64,000 nt of DNA, taken from contig OZ241738.1 in NCBI GenBank assembly GCA_965200925.1, forward strand, positions 3,224,001 through 3,288,000, written 5' to 3'. The stretch comes from WTGU01 sp965200925 (GTDB lineage Bacteria; Pseudomonadota; Alphaproteobacteria; UBA828). This document shows, one piece after another, positions 43,456-51,447 of the stretch (the first letter of the stretch is position 1; every line of letters starts with the position of its first letter). Under the pieces are notes generated by a model. The model did no database searches, was not told where the DNA came from, and was given only the letters and a program-made list of their open reading frames with translations. Made by a program: the position numbers and the translations under genes.

Positions 43456-44027
43456 GTGGAGAAGCCGTTTCGAATCGTCGGCGGGGGTCTGGCGGGATGC
43501 GGGGTGGCGTGGCAGGTCGCCCGGCGCGGGTTCGCCGTCGAGCTCTGGGAGATACGGCCCGGACGCGGCACCGGAGCGCGCGTCACGGATCGGTTCGCGG
43601 AACTGGTCTGTTCCAACTCCTTTCGTTCGGACGACGCGGAGCGCAACGCCGTTGGCCTCCTGCACGAGGAGATGCGTCGCGCAGACTCCCTCGTCATGGC
43701 GGCGGCGGACCACCACAGGGTGCCGGCCGGCGGGGCGCTGGTGGTGGATCGCGCGGGCTTCGCCGAAGCGGTCCAGCGGGCGATCGAGGAGGCCCCGCGC
43801 GTTCGGGTGCGGCGGGCGCGTCTTTCCAGCCCATGAACGTCAATTTCGGCCTCTTCCCGCCGCTCGCCGGCAGCATTTCCAAAGGTGAGCGCAGAGCCGC
43901 CCTGGTCGCACGCGCACGAGCGGATATCGTCCTCTGGCTGGACGGGAAGCGCACGGCGGCGCCGGCGGCGACGAACCGGCCGGCTGCGCCCGAAAAACCA
44001 ATAGCGCCCCCCGCCGGGGATGCATAG
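43456..44027 (+). pseudogene. trmFO: trmFO with large internal deletion and frameshift
   Basis: TrmFO methylates U54 of tRNA using FAD and methylene-tetrahydrofolate and is normally about 450-470 residues. Here the N-terminal part is intact from GTG 43456: FAD site VGGGLAGCGVAWQVA, and RFAELVCSNSFRSDD. After about 120 residues (RAIEEAPRVRV) the reading jumps near nt 43815-43825 to the very C-terminal signature FQPMNVNFGLFPPL, which is in another frame and ends at 44027. Roughly 300 residues, including the central folate-binding part and the second catalytic cysteine, are missing. The N-terminal frame stops at 43836. It may be a real loss or an assembly error. Confidence 0.85.
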
Positions 44028-44036
44028 AGTCTCCGC

Positions 44037-44639
44037 ATGGCCGTGGCGTTCGATACCCTCAAGGCGGCGACCCGCCTCCGCGAAGAGGCTGGCTTCGACG
44101 AGAGGCAGGCCCGCGTCCTCGTCGCCACATTCGCCGAAGGCATCGGCGAATCCCTCGCCACCAAGGAAGACCTGGGGAACACCGAAACCGCGCTGCGGAC
44201 GGATATGGCGAATGCCGAAGCCGCGCTGCGGAAGGACCTGGAGAACACTGCAACCGCCCTACGGAACGAGATCAGAGCGCTGCGGAAGGACCTGGAGAAT
44301 ACCGAAGCCACGCTGCGGACGGACCTGGAGAATACCGAAGCCACGCTGCGGAAGGACCTGGAGAACACTGCAACCGCCCTGCGGAACGAGATCAGGGCGC
44401 TGCGGACGGACCTGGAGAATACCGAAGCCACGCTGCGGACGGACCTGGAGAATACCGAAGCCACGCTGCGGAAGGACCTGGAGAATACCGAAGCCACGCT
44501 GCGGAAGGACCTGGAGAGTACCAAAACCACCCTGCAGGGCCAGATGCGGGAGCTCGAACAGCGCATGACCGTTCGCCTCGGTGCGATGATCGCCGCCGCC
44601 ATGGGAATCGCGGTCGCGCTGATCAAGCTGCTGCCGTAA
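44037..44639 (+). CDS. DUF1640-like coiled-coil membrane protein with tandem repeats
   Basis: 200 residues. The N-terminus FDTLKAATRLREEAGFDERQAR resembles the DUF1640/CCDC90-type start. Residues 45-165 are a long coiled coil of hendecad units (NTEATLRKDLE and NTEATLRTDLE) broken by NTATALRNEIRA, a heptad-type insert. A C-terminal hydrophobic stretch (MIAAAMGIAVALIKLLP) is a single membrane anchor. Related eukaryotic proteins (MCUR1/CCDC90B) share the coiled coil plus anchor layout. It follows the broken trmFO by 9 bp. Function in bacteria is unknown; coil length probably varies between strains. Confidence 0.75.
   Translation: MAVAFDTLKAATRLREEAGFDERQARVLVATFAEGIGESLATKEDLGNTETALRTDMANAEAALRKDLENTATALRNEIRALRKDLENTEATLRTDLENTEATLRKDLENTATALRNEIRALRTDLENTEATLRTDLENTEATLRKDLENTEATLRKDLESTKTTLQGQMRELEQRMTVRLGAMIAAAMGIAVALIKLLP
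44174..44528 (+). repeat. 33-bp units within a 120-bp higher-order repeat
   Basis: The 33-bp unit coding for an 11-residue hendecad recurs about ten times in two slightly different forms. A longer 120-bp unit beginning AACACTGCAACCGCCCT is present at about 44243 and again at 44363 and is almost identical. The frame is preserved throughout. Confidence 0.9.
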
Positions 44640-44676
44640 CCCCCGACATATGCCGGGGGAGCGTCCCTCTCCCCGC

Positions 44677-45516
44677 TCAATAGCGGCCGGCGAGAGTGGC
44701 GGGGAGCATCGCCCACTGCTTGCGGAGGGGGGAGAGGGCGAGGCACCGGTCGCGCGGGTCGTAGGCGGCGCGGCGCAGGCGGGCGAGATAGAGGTCGGCC
44801 AAGCGAGCGGTCAGCAGGACGGCACGGGCGCGGCGGGGCACGGCGCGGCGGGCCCCCCGCGCCTCGTCGAGCAGCTCTGTGGCGCGGCGGGCGACAGGCG
44901 CGGCGGCCGCGGCATACCGGCCGAAGGCGCGGCCCGCGCGAACCTCGCCGGCCGCCACGCCGGCGCGGGCGAGAAGATCGGCCGGCAGCATCACGCGGCC
45001 GTGCGCCGCGTGATGGGCAGCGGCGCGGAGCGTCCCGACCAACGCCCAGGCGGTGCCCACGCGGCGCCCCGCCTCCCGCGCGGGTTCCGACGCGGCGCCG
45101 GCGGCGGCCAGCATGAGTGCCGTCAGTGCGCCGTCCGTCGCGGCCGCATAGCGCTCCAGAGCCGCCAGATTGGCGGGGGGATCCGGGTCGAGATCGGCCT
45201 TGCGGGCATCCAGGAGTCCGTCGAACGCGACTCGGTCGAGGCGGTGTGCGCGAATCGTCGCCGCCAGCGGCAACGCCGCCGCGTGGCGCCGCGCGGGCCG
45301 GCCGGCGTAGATGTCGTCCACGGCCTCGCGCCACCACTGGAGCCGGATGCGCCCGAGCATCGGCTCGCTCACCGCCTCGGAGATGCGGGCGACCTCCTGG
45401 TTGAAGGCGAGCAGGGCGAACAGCGCCTCGCGGCGGGGCGCCGGCGCGAAGACGGCCGCGAGATAGCGGTCGTAATCGAGCGTGCGAACGAGCGCGCCGA
45501 TCGATCCCGACTCCAT
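44677..45516 (-). CDS. Squalene/phytoene synthase-fold protein, NDUFAF6-like
   Basis: 279 residues with the trans-prenyltransferase fold. The first aspartate-rich catalytic motif is replaced by LLAFNQEVARISEAVSEP, followed by GRIRLQWWREAVDDIYAGRPA. This pattern is that of NDUFAF6-like proteins, assembly factors of respiratory complex I, rather than of active squalene or phytoene synthases. The second Asp-rich motif is also degenerate (LADLYLARLRR). A NDUFAF3/Mth938-like gene lies 2.1 kb away on the same strand. It is divergent from hpnE, 87 bp apart, so a squalene-related function remains possible. I favour the assembly-factor reading. Confidence 0.65.
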   Translation of the reverse strand: MESGSIGALVRTLDYDRYLAAVFAPAPRREALFALLAFNQEVARISEAVSEPMLGRIRLQWWREAVDDIYAGRPARRHAAALPLAATIRAHRLDRVAFDGLLDARKADLDPDPPANLAALERYAAATDGALTALMLAAAGAASEPAREAGRRVGTAWALVGTLRAAAHHAAHGRVMLPADLLARAGVAAGEVRAGRAFGRYAAAAAPVARRATELLDEARGARRAVPRRARAVLLTARLADLYLARLRRAAYDPRDRCLALSPLRKQWAMLPATLAGRY

Positions 45517-45603
45517 CGAAGCGTACCGCCTCTGCCGCGCCCGTGTTTGCCAAGGGTGCTCCCTCCCCTATACATGGTTTCGGCGAGGGCCGCGCGAGAG
45601 ACC

Positions 45604-46866
45604 ATGACGACCGTGCACGTGATCGGCGCCGGGCTGGCGGGACTCGCCTGCGCCGTCGAGCTGGTGGCCGCGCGGCAGCGCGTCGTCGTGTGGGAGGCGG
45701 CCGCGCGCGCCGGCGGGCGCTGCCGGTCGTTCCACGACGCGGCTCTGGGGCGGACGATCGACAACGGTAACCACCTCGTCCTCGGCGCCAACCCCGCGGT
45801 CTTCGCCTATCTCGACAGGATCGGCGCGCGCGGCGGCCTGGTCGGGCAGGCGCGCGCGTCCTTCCCGTTCGTCGACCTCCGCTCAGGCGAGCGCTGGACG
45901 GTGCGCCCCAACGCCGGCCCGGTGCCGTGGTGGGTGGCCGCGCCGTCACGCCGGGTGCCGGGAAGCCGCGCGCGCCACTATCTGGCAGGCCTCTCCCTCG
46001 CCTTTGCGCGCGAGGGTGACACCGTGGCCAGCCGCCTGCGCGGCGCCGGGCCCCTGCTGGGACGGCTCTGGGAGCCGTTGACGGCCGCCGTCCTCAACGC
46101 CCCGGCCGATGAGGCCGCGGCGCGCCTGCTGTGGCCGGTGCTGCGCCTCACCTTCGGGCGGGGCGAAGCCGCCTGCCGCGCCTTCCTGGCCCGGGACGGC
46201 CTGGGGCCGGCGCTGGTCGAGCCGGCCGTCCGCCGTATCGAGAAGGGCGGCGGCGGCGTCCGCTTCAACCGCCGGTTGCGCGCCCTCGGGCGGAACCGAA
46301 CCGCCGTGACCGGCCTCGATATGGCCGGCGCGGAGGCGCCGTTCGCGCCGGACGACGTCGTCGTCCTCGCCGTGCCTCCGCATGTCTGCGCGCAACTTCT
46401 GCCGGACACCCCGGCCCCCCTCGAAACCCGGCCGATCGTCAACGCCCATTACCGGCTCGACCGGCCGGTCGCCATGCCCGGAGGTGGCGCGATCCTCGGC
46501 GTCGTCGGCGGGACGGCGCAGTGGATATTCGCCCGCGGCGACGTGGTTTCCGTCACGGTGAGCGCGGCGACCGGTCTCGTGGAGCGGGAGTCGGCGGAGA
46601 CCGCCAAGCTACTCTGGTCGGACGTGGCTCAGGCGCTGGAATACCCCGCGAGCGGCACGCCGCCCGCCCGGATCGTGAAGGAGCGCCGCGCGACCTTCGC
46701 CCAGATTCCGTCCGCGCTGCCGCTCCGGCCCCGGTGCGAGACCCGCTACCGCAACCTCTTTCTCGCCGGCGACTGGGTGGAGACGGGGCTGCCGGCCACG
46801 ATTGAGGGGGCCGTCCGCTCGGGCGTCACGGCGGCGCGGTGCGCGCTCGGCGCCCTCGCCGCCTGA
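45604..46866 (+). CDS. hpnE: Hydroxysqualene dehydroxylase HpnE-like flavoprotein
   Basis: 420 residues. FAD-binding VHVIGAGLAGLACAVELV at the N-terminus, GRCRSFHDAALGRTIDNGNH as substrate-side motif, and a C-terminal FLAGDWVETGLPATIEGAVRSG, the classic amine-oxidase/desaturase flavin closing motif. In hopanoid producers HpnC, HpnD and HpnE together make squalene; HpnE removes the hydroxyl of hydroxysqualene. No hpnC or hpnD is visible in the window, only the non-catalytic relative next door. ATG 45604 has a GAGAG before it. A generic FAD-dependent phytoene desaturase-like activity is the alternative. Confidence 0.8.
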   Translation: MTTVHVIGAGLAGLACAVELVAARQRVVVWEAAARAGGRCRSFHDAALGRTIDNGNHLVLGANPAVFAYLDRIGARGGLVGQARASFPFVDLRSGERWTVRPNAGPVPWWVAAPSRRVPGSRARHYLAGLSLAFAREGDTVASRLRGAGPLLGRLWEPLTAAVLNAPADEAAARLLWPVLRLTFGRGEAACRAFLARDGLGPALVEPAVRRIEKGGGGVRFNRRLRALGRNRTAVTGLDMAGAEAPFAPDDVVVLAVPPHVCAQLLPDTPAPLETRPIVNAHYRLDRPVAMPGGGAILGVVGGTAQWIFARGDVVSVTVSAATGLVERESAETAKLLWSDVAQALEYPASGTPPARIVKERRATFAQIPSALPLRPRCETRYRNLFLAGDWVETGLPATIEGAVRSGVTAARCALGALAA

Positions 46867-46906
46867 GAGGGAAACCGCGCGGCGCGGTCGTCGGCGGTTC
46901 GCCGCG

Positions 46907-47437
46907 TCAGTAGACGTTCTGGGCCGACACCATGGCGTAGAGCATCGGGATGGACAGCATCGTGTTGGTGCGCGACGCCAGCATCGCGATGCGCGCGGAG
47001 CGGGCCTTCCGGTCCGCATCGACCTCGACGATGCCGAGCGCCCGCTTCTGATTGGGCCAGATGATGCCCCAGACGTTCAGCATCATGATGATGCCGAGCC
47101 ACATGCCGATGCCGATCGCCGTGTTCCGGAGCACGTGCCCGTCCGTCGCGGCGCCGAGAATGCCGAAGGTGATGGCGTCGGAGAAATACTCGTTCATCAA
47201 GGCGAGCACGATGCCGGTCGCGACCGTGACCAGCGCCGCCCAGCGGAACCAGAACAGGGCCGCCGGCGCGATGACCTTGCCGATCGCAGGTTTCTGCTCG
47301 TCCGGGATTTTCGGCATGTTCGGGATCTGGACGAAGTTGAAGTACCACAGCAGCCCGATCCACATCACACCGGCGAGCACATGAGTCCAGCGGAAGAAGA
47401 ACATCCACCAAGCGTAGTCGACGAAGGGAGTGTCCAT
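46907..47437 (-). CDS. PuuD-type urate hydroxylase membrane domain protein
   Basis: 176 residues with four membrane helices. It starts MDTPFVDYAWWMFFFRWTHV and has AGVMWIGLLWYFNFVQIP, GHVLRNTAIGIGMWLGIIMMLNVW and a terminal MLSIPMLYAMVSAQNVY. This is the membrane (Urate_ox_N) domain found in PuuD, an inner-membrane urate oxidase that passes electrons to a cytochrome c domain. Here only the membrane domain is present, without the cytochrome c part, so it may work with a separate cytochrome or have another role. The histidines suggest haem binding. A 30-residue membrane peptide gene lies just upstream. Confidence 0.75.
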   Translation of the reverse strand: MDTPFVDYAWWMFFFRWTHVLAGVMWIGLLWYFNFVQIPNMPKIPDEQKPAIGKVIAPAALFWFRWAALVTVATGIVLALMNEYFSDAITFGILGAATDGHVLRNTAIGIGMWLGIIMMLNVWGIIWPNQKRALGIVEVDADRKARSARIAMLASRTNTMLSIPMLYAMVSAQNVY

Positions 47438-47453
47438 CGCGCTGTTCCTCCCG

Positions 47454-47546
47454 TCAGCTGATGGCCGCGAGGATCGCGACCATGATCACGGTGAGGGCGA
47501 CTCCCATGATCACGGTGGCGGTCAGGGATGTCAGAGGATTGGTCAT
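47454..47546 (-). CDS. 30-residue membrane peptide upstream of the PuuD-type gene
   Basis: Frame of 31 codons from ATG 47546 to TGA 47454, 16 bp before the PuuD-type start. The Shine-Dalgarno GGAGGGAGA sits a few bases upstream. The peptide starts MTNPLTSLTATVIMG and is one hydrophobic helix rich in Val, Ile, Ala and Thr. Strong ribosome site, close spacing and clean hydrophobic pattern suggest a true small subunit or partner of the membrane protein that follows. Confidence 0.65.
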   Translation of the reverse strand: MTNPLTSLTATVIMGVALTVIMVAILAAIS

Positions 47547-47637
47547 GTCGTCTCCCTCCCTCCGGTCGTGGCGAATCGGCGGCTCCTAGCATAGTGGGCC
47601 GGCCGCCGGTTGCAATCGCCGCCCGCGCTGCCTTCTG

Positions 47638-48021
47638 TCACCCCGGGCGGGCGGGAAGGAGCGCCGCGGCCACGCGCCGGTCTTCGGACATGAGGACGTT
47701 GTACGTCCGGCAGGCGGCGCCGGTGTCCATGCACTCGACGGCCAAGCCGCACGCCGCGAGGGCCGCCGCCAGCGCGGCCGGCGCGCGCGCGAACCGGGCA
47801 CCGCCGCCGATCAGGAGGATTTCGACGCGGGGTTCGGCGGAAAACAGCGGTTCGAAACTCTCGACCGAAGCGCAGGCCAAGCCGGAGACGGGCCACGGCA
47901 CGACCCGTTCGGGCCAGACGATGACCGGGCCCGCATGGGTTTCGCCGTCGATCCTGAAGCCCGCGTCGCCATAGCTCTCGATGACCTGCCGGCCCGCGGG
48001 CACCTTCGGCGTGATGTCCAC
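47638..48021 (-). CDS. Mth938/NDUFAF3-family (DUF498) protein
   Basis: 127 residues. The Mth938-like domain is recognised by IESYGDAGFRIDGETHAGPVIVWP, split by turns, and LLIGGGARFARAP, then the closing TYNVLMSEDRRVAAALLP. In eukaryotes the homologue NDUFAF3 helps assemble complex I. In Alphaproteobacteria it commonly lies next to secD-secF, and here it starts 9 bp downstream of secF. Together with the NDUFAF6-like gene it suggests a conserved complex-I assembly neighbourhood. Biochemical role in bacteria is not established. Confidence 0.85.
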   Translation of the reverse strand: MDITPKVPAGRQVIESYGDAGFRIDGETHAGPVIVWPERVVPWPVSGLACASVESFEPLFSAEPRVEILLIGGGARFARAPAALAAALAACGLAVECMDTGAACRTYNVLMSEDRRVAAALLPARPG

Positions 48022-48030
48022 CGCGCGCCT

Positions 48031-49170
48031 TCAGCGCTTGCCGCGTCGCGCCTTGCGCCGCGCCTTCGCCGAACTGGCGCGGCGCCGCTTCCGGGAGGCG
48101 GTGGCCGGCGTCTCCGCGTCGCCCGTCTCCGGCGCGGGCGCCGCTTCGATTCCGTCGCCGTCGCCGTCGAAGGGCGTGGTGCCCGCCGCCGCGGAGAGGG
48201 CTGCGGGCGGGGCGGCCTCCTCGATCGCGGCGGTTCGTTCCGCTTGGCCGACGGCCCTCTTCTGGCCGCCGCGCTGCGGTTGGACGAAGAGCAGCAGCGC
48301 GCCCGCGATGAAGACCGAAGAATAGGTGCCGACGACCACCCCCCAGATCATCGCGAAGCTGAAATCGCGGATCACGGCGCCGCCGAAGAGCAGCAGCGCG
48401 AGCAGGGCGAGCAGGGTCGTCGTCGAGGTGATGACGGTGCGCGAGAGGGTCTCGTTGACGCTCCGGTCGAGCAGGGCCAGGAGCGGCATCGTCTTGTATT
48501 TACGAAGGTTCTCGCGCACGCGATCGTACACGACCACGGTGTCGTTCATCGAATAGCCGACGATGAGGAGGATCGCGGCGACGATCGGCAGATTGAATTC
48601 GAGGCCCAGTGCCGCGAAGATCCCGAGCGACAGCAGCACGTCGTGAACGAGCGCGATCACCGCGCCCAAGGCGAACGGCAGCTCGAATCGGAACCAGATA
48701 TAGACCAGCATGAGGAAGACCGAGACCACCACCGCGATGATGCCGGCCTGGATCAGCTCGGCGCCGACCTTGGGCCCCACCGTCTCGACCCGCCGGTAGC
48801 TCAGCGCGTCGCCGTAGTGCGCGCCCAGGGCCTCGCGGACCGCGCGGACCGCCGCCTGCTGGGCCGTCGAGTCGCCTGGCTGCCGCTCGATGCGGATCAG
48901 AACCTCGTTGTCCGAGCCGAATTCCTGGAGCGCGATCTCGCCCAGGCCGAGCCCGTCGAGCGCGCGGCGCATCCGCCCGATGTCGGCCGCGCCCTCGGTA
49001 CCGACCTCGATCAGGATGCCGCCGGCGAAATCGATGCCGAAGTTGAGCCCGCGGGCGAACAGCACCGCCACCGACGCGGCGGCGAGAACGAGGGAGAGCG
49101 CGAAGAAGGCACGGCGCAGCCGGAGGAACGGGATGTCCGTCCGGTCGGGGATGAGACGGAACCGCCACAT
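48031..49170 (-). CDS. secF: Protein translocase subunit SecF
   Basis: 379 residues. Six membrane helices with the FARGLNFGIDFAGG signature of SecF/SecD-type RND proteins near the N-terminus and GYSMNDTVVVYDRVREN in the second helix bundle. SecF and SecD pull exported proteins through SecYEG using the proton gradient. A C-terminal tail of about 85 residues after the last helix is unusual: first acidic/alanine-rich, then ending in a very basic run (RKRRRASSAKARRKARRGKR). It starts 9 bp after secD. Confidence 0.95.
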   Translation of the reverse strand: MWRFRLIPDRTDIPFLRLRRAFFALSLVLAAASVAVLFARGLNFGIDFAGGILIEVGTEGAADIGRMRRALDGLGLGEIALQEFGSDNEVLIRIERQPGDSTAQQAAVRAVREALGAHYGDALSYRRVETVGPKVGAELIQAGIIAVVVSVFLMLVYIWFRFELPFALGAVIALVHDVLLSLGIFAALGLEFNLPIVAAILLIVGYSMNDTVVVYDRVRENLRKYKTMPLLALLDRSVNETLSRTVITSTTTLLALLALLLFGGAVIRDFSFAMIWGVVVGTYSSVFIAGALLLFVQPQRGGQKRAVGQAERTAAIEEAAPPAALSAAAGTTPFDGDGDGIEAAPAPETGDAETPATASRKRRRASSAKARRKARRGKR

Positions 49171-49179
49171 GACTCGCGG

Positions 49180-50757
49180 CTAGAGCGGCAGCAGCGCCGG
49201 GCGCCGACGGCGGAGCCAGGCGACCAGGATCATCCGGCTCATCAGCATGGCGGTGAACATCGAGGTCGCGATGCCGATACCGAGGGTCACGGCGAACCCC
49301 CTGACCGGGCCCGTCCCGATGACGAACAGGATGATCGCGGCGATCAGGGTCGTGAGGTTGGAGTCAACGATCGTCGTGAAGGCGCGGCGATAGCCGGCCT
49401 CCATGGCCGAGAACGGCGCCCGCCCGGCCCGCGCCTCCTCGCGAATGCGCTCGAAGATCAGCACGTTCGCATCCACGGCCATGCCGATGGTCAGCACGAT
49501 CCCGGCGATCCCCGGCAGGGTCAAGGTCGCCTGGAGCAGGGACAGGACGCCCAGCATGATGACCAGATTGAGGATCAGCGCGAGATCGGCGACCAGCCCG
49601 AAGAGGCCGTAATAGAGCGCCATGAACAGGATCACCGCGGCGAGGCCGACGATGCAGGCGATCTTGCCGGCCGCGATGGAATCCGCCCCGAGATCGGGGC
49701 CCACCGTGCGCTCCTCAAGGATCTTCATCGGCGCTGGCAGGGCGCCAGCGCGCAACAGGAGCGAGAGGTCGTTCGCCTCCTCGACCGTGAAATTGCCGGT
49801 GATCTGCCCCGTCCCGCCGACGATGGGCTCGCGAATCACCGGCGCGCTGATGACCCGGCCGTCCAGCACGATGGCGAACGGCCTGCCGACGTTCTCGGTC
49901 GTGACGTCGCCGAACTTCCGCGCGCCGCTCGAATCGAATCGGAAGCTGACGGCCCACTGCCCCATCTGATCGCGGGTCGTCGCCGCGTCGACCAGCGAAT
50001 CGCCACTCACCATGACCCGCTTGCGGATCACGTAGAACCTCTCCTCGCCGTCGGCGTCGCGCTCGTCGGACGGCAGGCGGAGGGAGCCCCGGGGCGTGCG
50101 GCCGCCACGCCGGTCCTCGGCAGTCACGTTCTCGTCGAGCAGATGGAAGGAGAGCTTGGCCGTCTTGCCCAGGAGCCGTTTGACGCGCTCAGGATCGTCC
50201 ACGCCGGGCAGCTGGACCAGGATGCGGTCCTCGCCCTGGCGTTGGATGGTCGGCTCGCGAACGCCGGTCTCGTCGATCCGGCGGCGGATGATCTCGATCG
50301 ACTGGTTCACCGCCGCGGCTTGGCGGCCTTCCACCGCTTCCTCCGTCAGGACGATCCGGAAGGCGCCGGCGGCGTTGCTTTCGATCTCCGCCTCGGGATC
50401 GAGGTCGGCCACCGCATCCCGTGCCGCGTCGGCCTGCGCGGGGTCGATCAGCTGGAAGACCACCCGGTCCCGCGCCGCCTTGAGCCCGGTGTATTTGAGG
50501 CCGGCGCGGCGGAGGGCGACGCGCGTATCGTCGACCAGCGCCGCGATCCGCTCGCGCAGGATGTCGGCGACCTGGACCTCGAGCAGGAGATGGGAGCCGC
50601 CCTGGAGGTCGAGGCCGAGATTGACTTGGTTCGAGGGAAGCCAAGCCGGGTAGTGCTCCAGCGCGGCGCGGCCGAAGAGATTGGGCACGGCGAACACCAC
50701 CGCCGCGACGCAGACCGCCGCGACGACGCAGATTTGCCAGATACGGATGCGAAGCAT
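49180..50757 (-). CDS. secD: Protein translocase subunit SecD
   Basis: 525 residues. N-terminal helix, then VNLGLDLQGGSHLLLEV, the family signature, a large periplasmic domain with INQSIEII-type VNQSIEIIRRRIDETGVREP and ILVQLPGVDDPERVK, and a C-terminal bundle with GMAVDANVLIFERIREEARAG. SecD works with SecF and YajC to complete export at the periplasmic face. It sits between yajC and secF in the usual order. Confidence 0.97.
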   Translation of the reverse strand: MLRIRIWQICVVAAVCVAAVVFAVPNLFGRAALEHYPAWLPSNQVNLGLDLQGGSHLLLEVQVADILRERIAALVDDTRVALRRAGLKYTGLKAARDRVVFQLIDPAQADAARDAVADLDPEAEIESNAAGAFRIVLTEEAVEGRQAAAVNQSIEIIRRRIDETGVREPTIQRQGEDRILVQLPGVDDPERVKRLLGKTAKLSFHLLDENVTAEDRRGGRTPRGSLRLPSDERDADGEERFYVIRKRVMVSGDSLVDAATTRDQMGQWAVSFRFDSSGARKFGDVTTENVGRPFAIVLDGRVISAPVIREPIVGGTGQITGNFTVEEANDLSLLLRAGALPAPMKILEERTVGPDLGADSIAAGKIACIVGLAAVILFMALYYGLFGLVADLALILNLVIMLGVLSLLQATLTLPGIAGIVLTIGMAVDANVLIFERIREEARAGRAPFSAMEAGYRRAFTTIVDSNLTTLIAAIILFVIGTGPVRGFAVTLGIGIATSMFTAMLMSRMILVAWLRRRRPALLPL

Positions 50758-50784
50758 CGGCGGTGCGGAAGCGGAACCGTCCGG

Positions 50785-51318
50785 TCAGCGCTTCTTCTTC
50801 CGCTCCTCCTCGGGTTCCTCTTCGTCCGCTTCCTCCTCGCCCGGCTCCTCCTCGTCGCGCTCCTCGTATTCTTCGTCGTAGCGCTCGTCCTCGTCTTCGT
50901 CGTCGTCTTCCTCTTCCTCTTCCCCGAATTCCTCGTGGCGGGGCATGATCTGCGAGATCATGTTACGCATGACCCGGACCCGCACGTCGGGCGCGATCTC
51001 CACGAGCAGGCTGTCGCCGCGCCCGACCTTGATGACGTTGCCGACCAAGCCGCCATTGGTGACGATGTCGTCGCCTCGGCTCACATTCGAGAGCATCTCG
51101 CGATGCGCCTTCTGCTTCCGCTGCTGCGGGCGGATGAGCAGGAAGTAGAACACGACGAAGATCAGAATGAGCGGCAGGATCGACATGAGCATGTCGCCAC
51201 CGCCCGCCTCGCCGCCCTCGCCGCCTTGCTGCATCGGCGGACAGGCCGTCAGGGCAATGAGGGCGAGCCCGAGCCCGCCCGCCGTACCGATCGCGCGCGC
51301 CAACCTCGTTCGAACCAT
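50785..51318 (-). CDS. yajC: Preprotein translocase subunit YajC
   Basis: 177 residues, longer than the usual 110 or so. The YajC core is SILPLILIFVVFYFLLIRPQ, then QRKQKAHREMLSNVSRGDDIVTNGG and GKV-type strands. Two oddities: an N-terminal basic and hydrophobic segment ends in ALTACPP, a lipobox-like LTAC, before the membrane helix; and a C-terminal tail of about 50 residues is almost pure Glu/Asp. YajC binds SecDF. I start at ATG 51318, which gives the putative signal; 51378 would add 20 residues. Confidence 0.9.
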   Translation of the reverse strand: MVRTRLARAIGTAGGLGLALIALTACPPMQQGGEGGEAGGGDMLMSILPLILIFVVFYFLLIRPQQRKQKAHREMLSNVSRGDDIVTNGGLVGNVIKVGRGDSLLVEIAPDVRVRVMRNMISQIMPRHEEFGEEEEEDDDEDEDERYDEEYEERDEEEPGEEEADEEEPEEERKKKR

Positions 51319-51447
51319 GGATATGCACCCCCGGCGAAAAACCGCCCGCACGATAGGCCCAATCGGATGGGCGGGCAACGATTATGCCGCGCGGCGCGCC
51401 GGGCCCTGTGCTAGGGTCCGCGCGCCTCTTCACAGGCTGGTCTTCCC

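Noticed and set aside
43694..45949. Minus-strand frame with repeated Ser-Arg-Ser-Phe-Arg-Ser units
   Set aside because: The repeats are the antisense of the DUF1640-like coiled coil, and the rest runs against hpnE.
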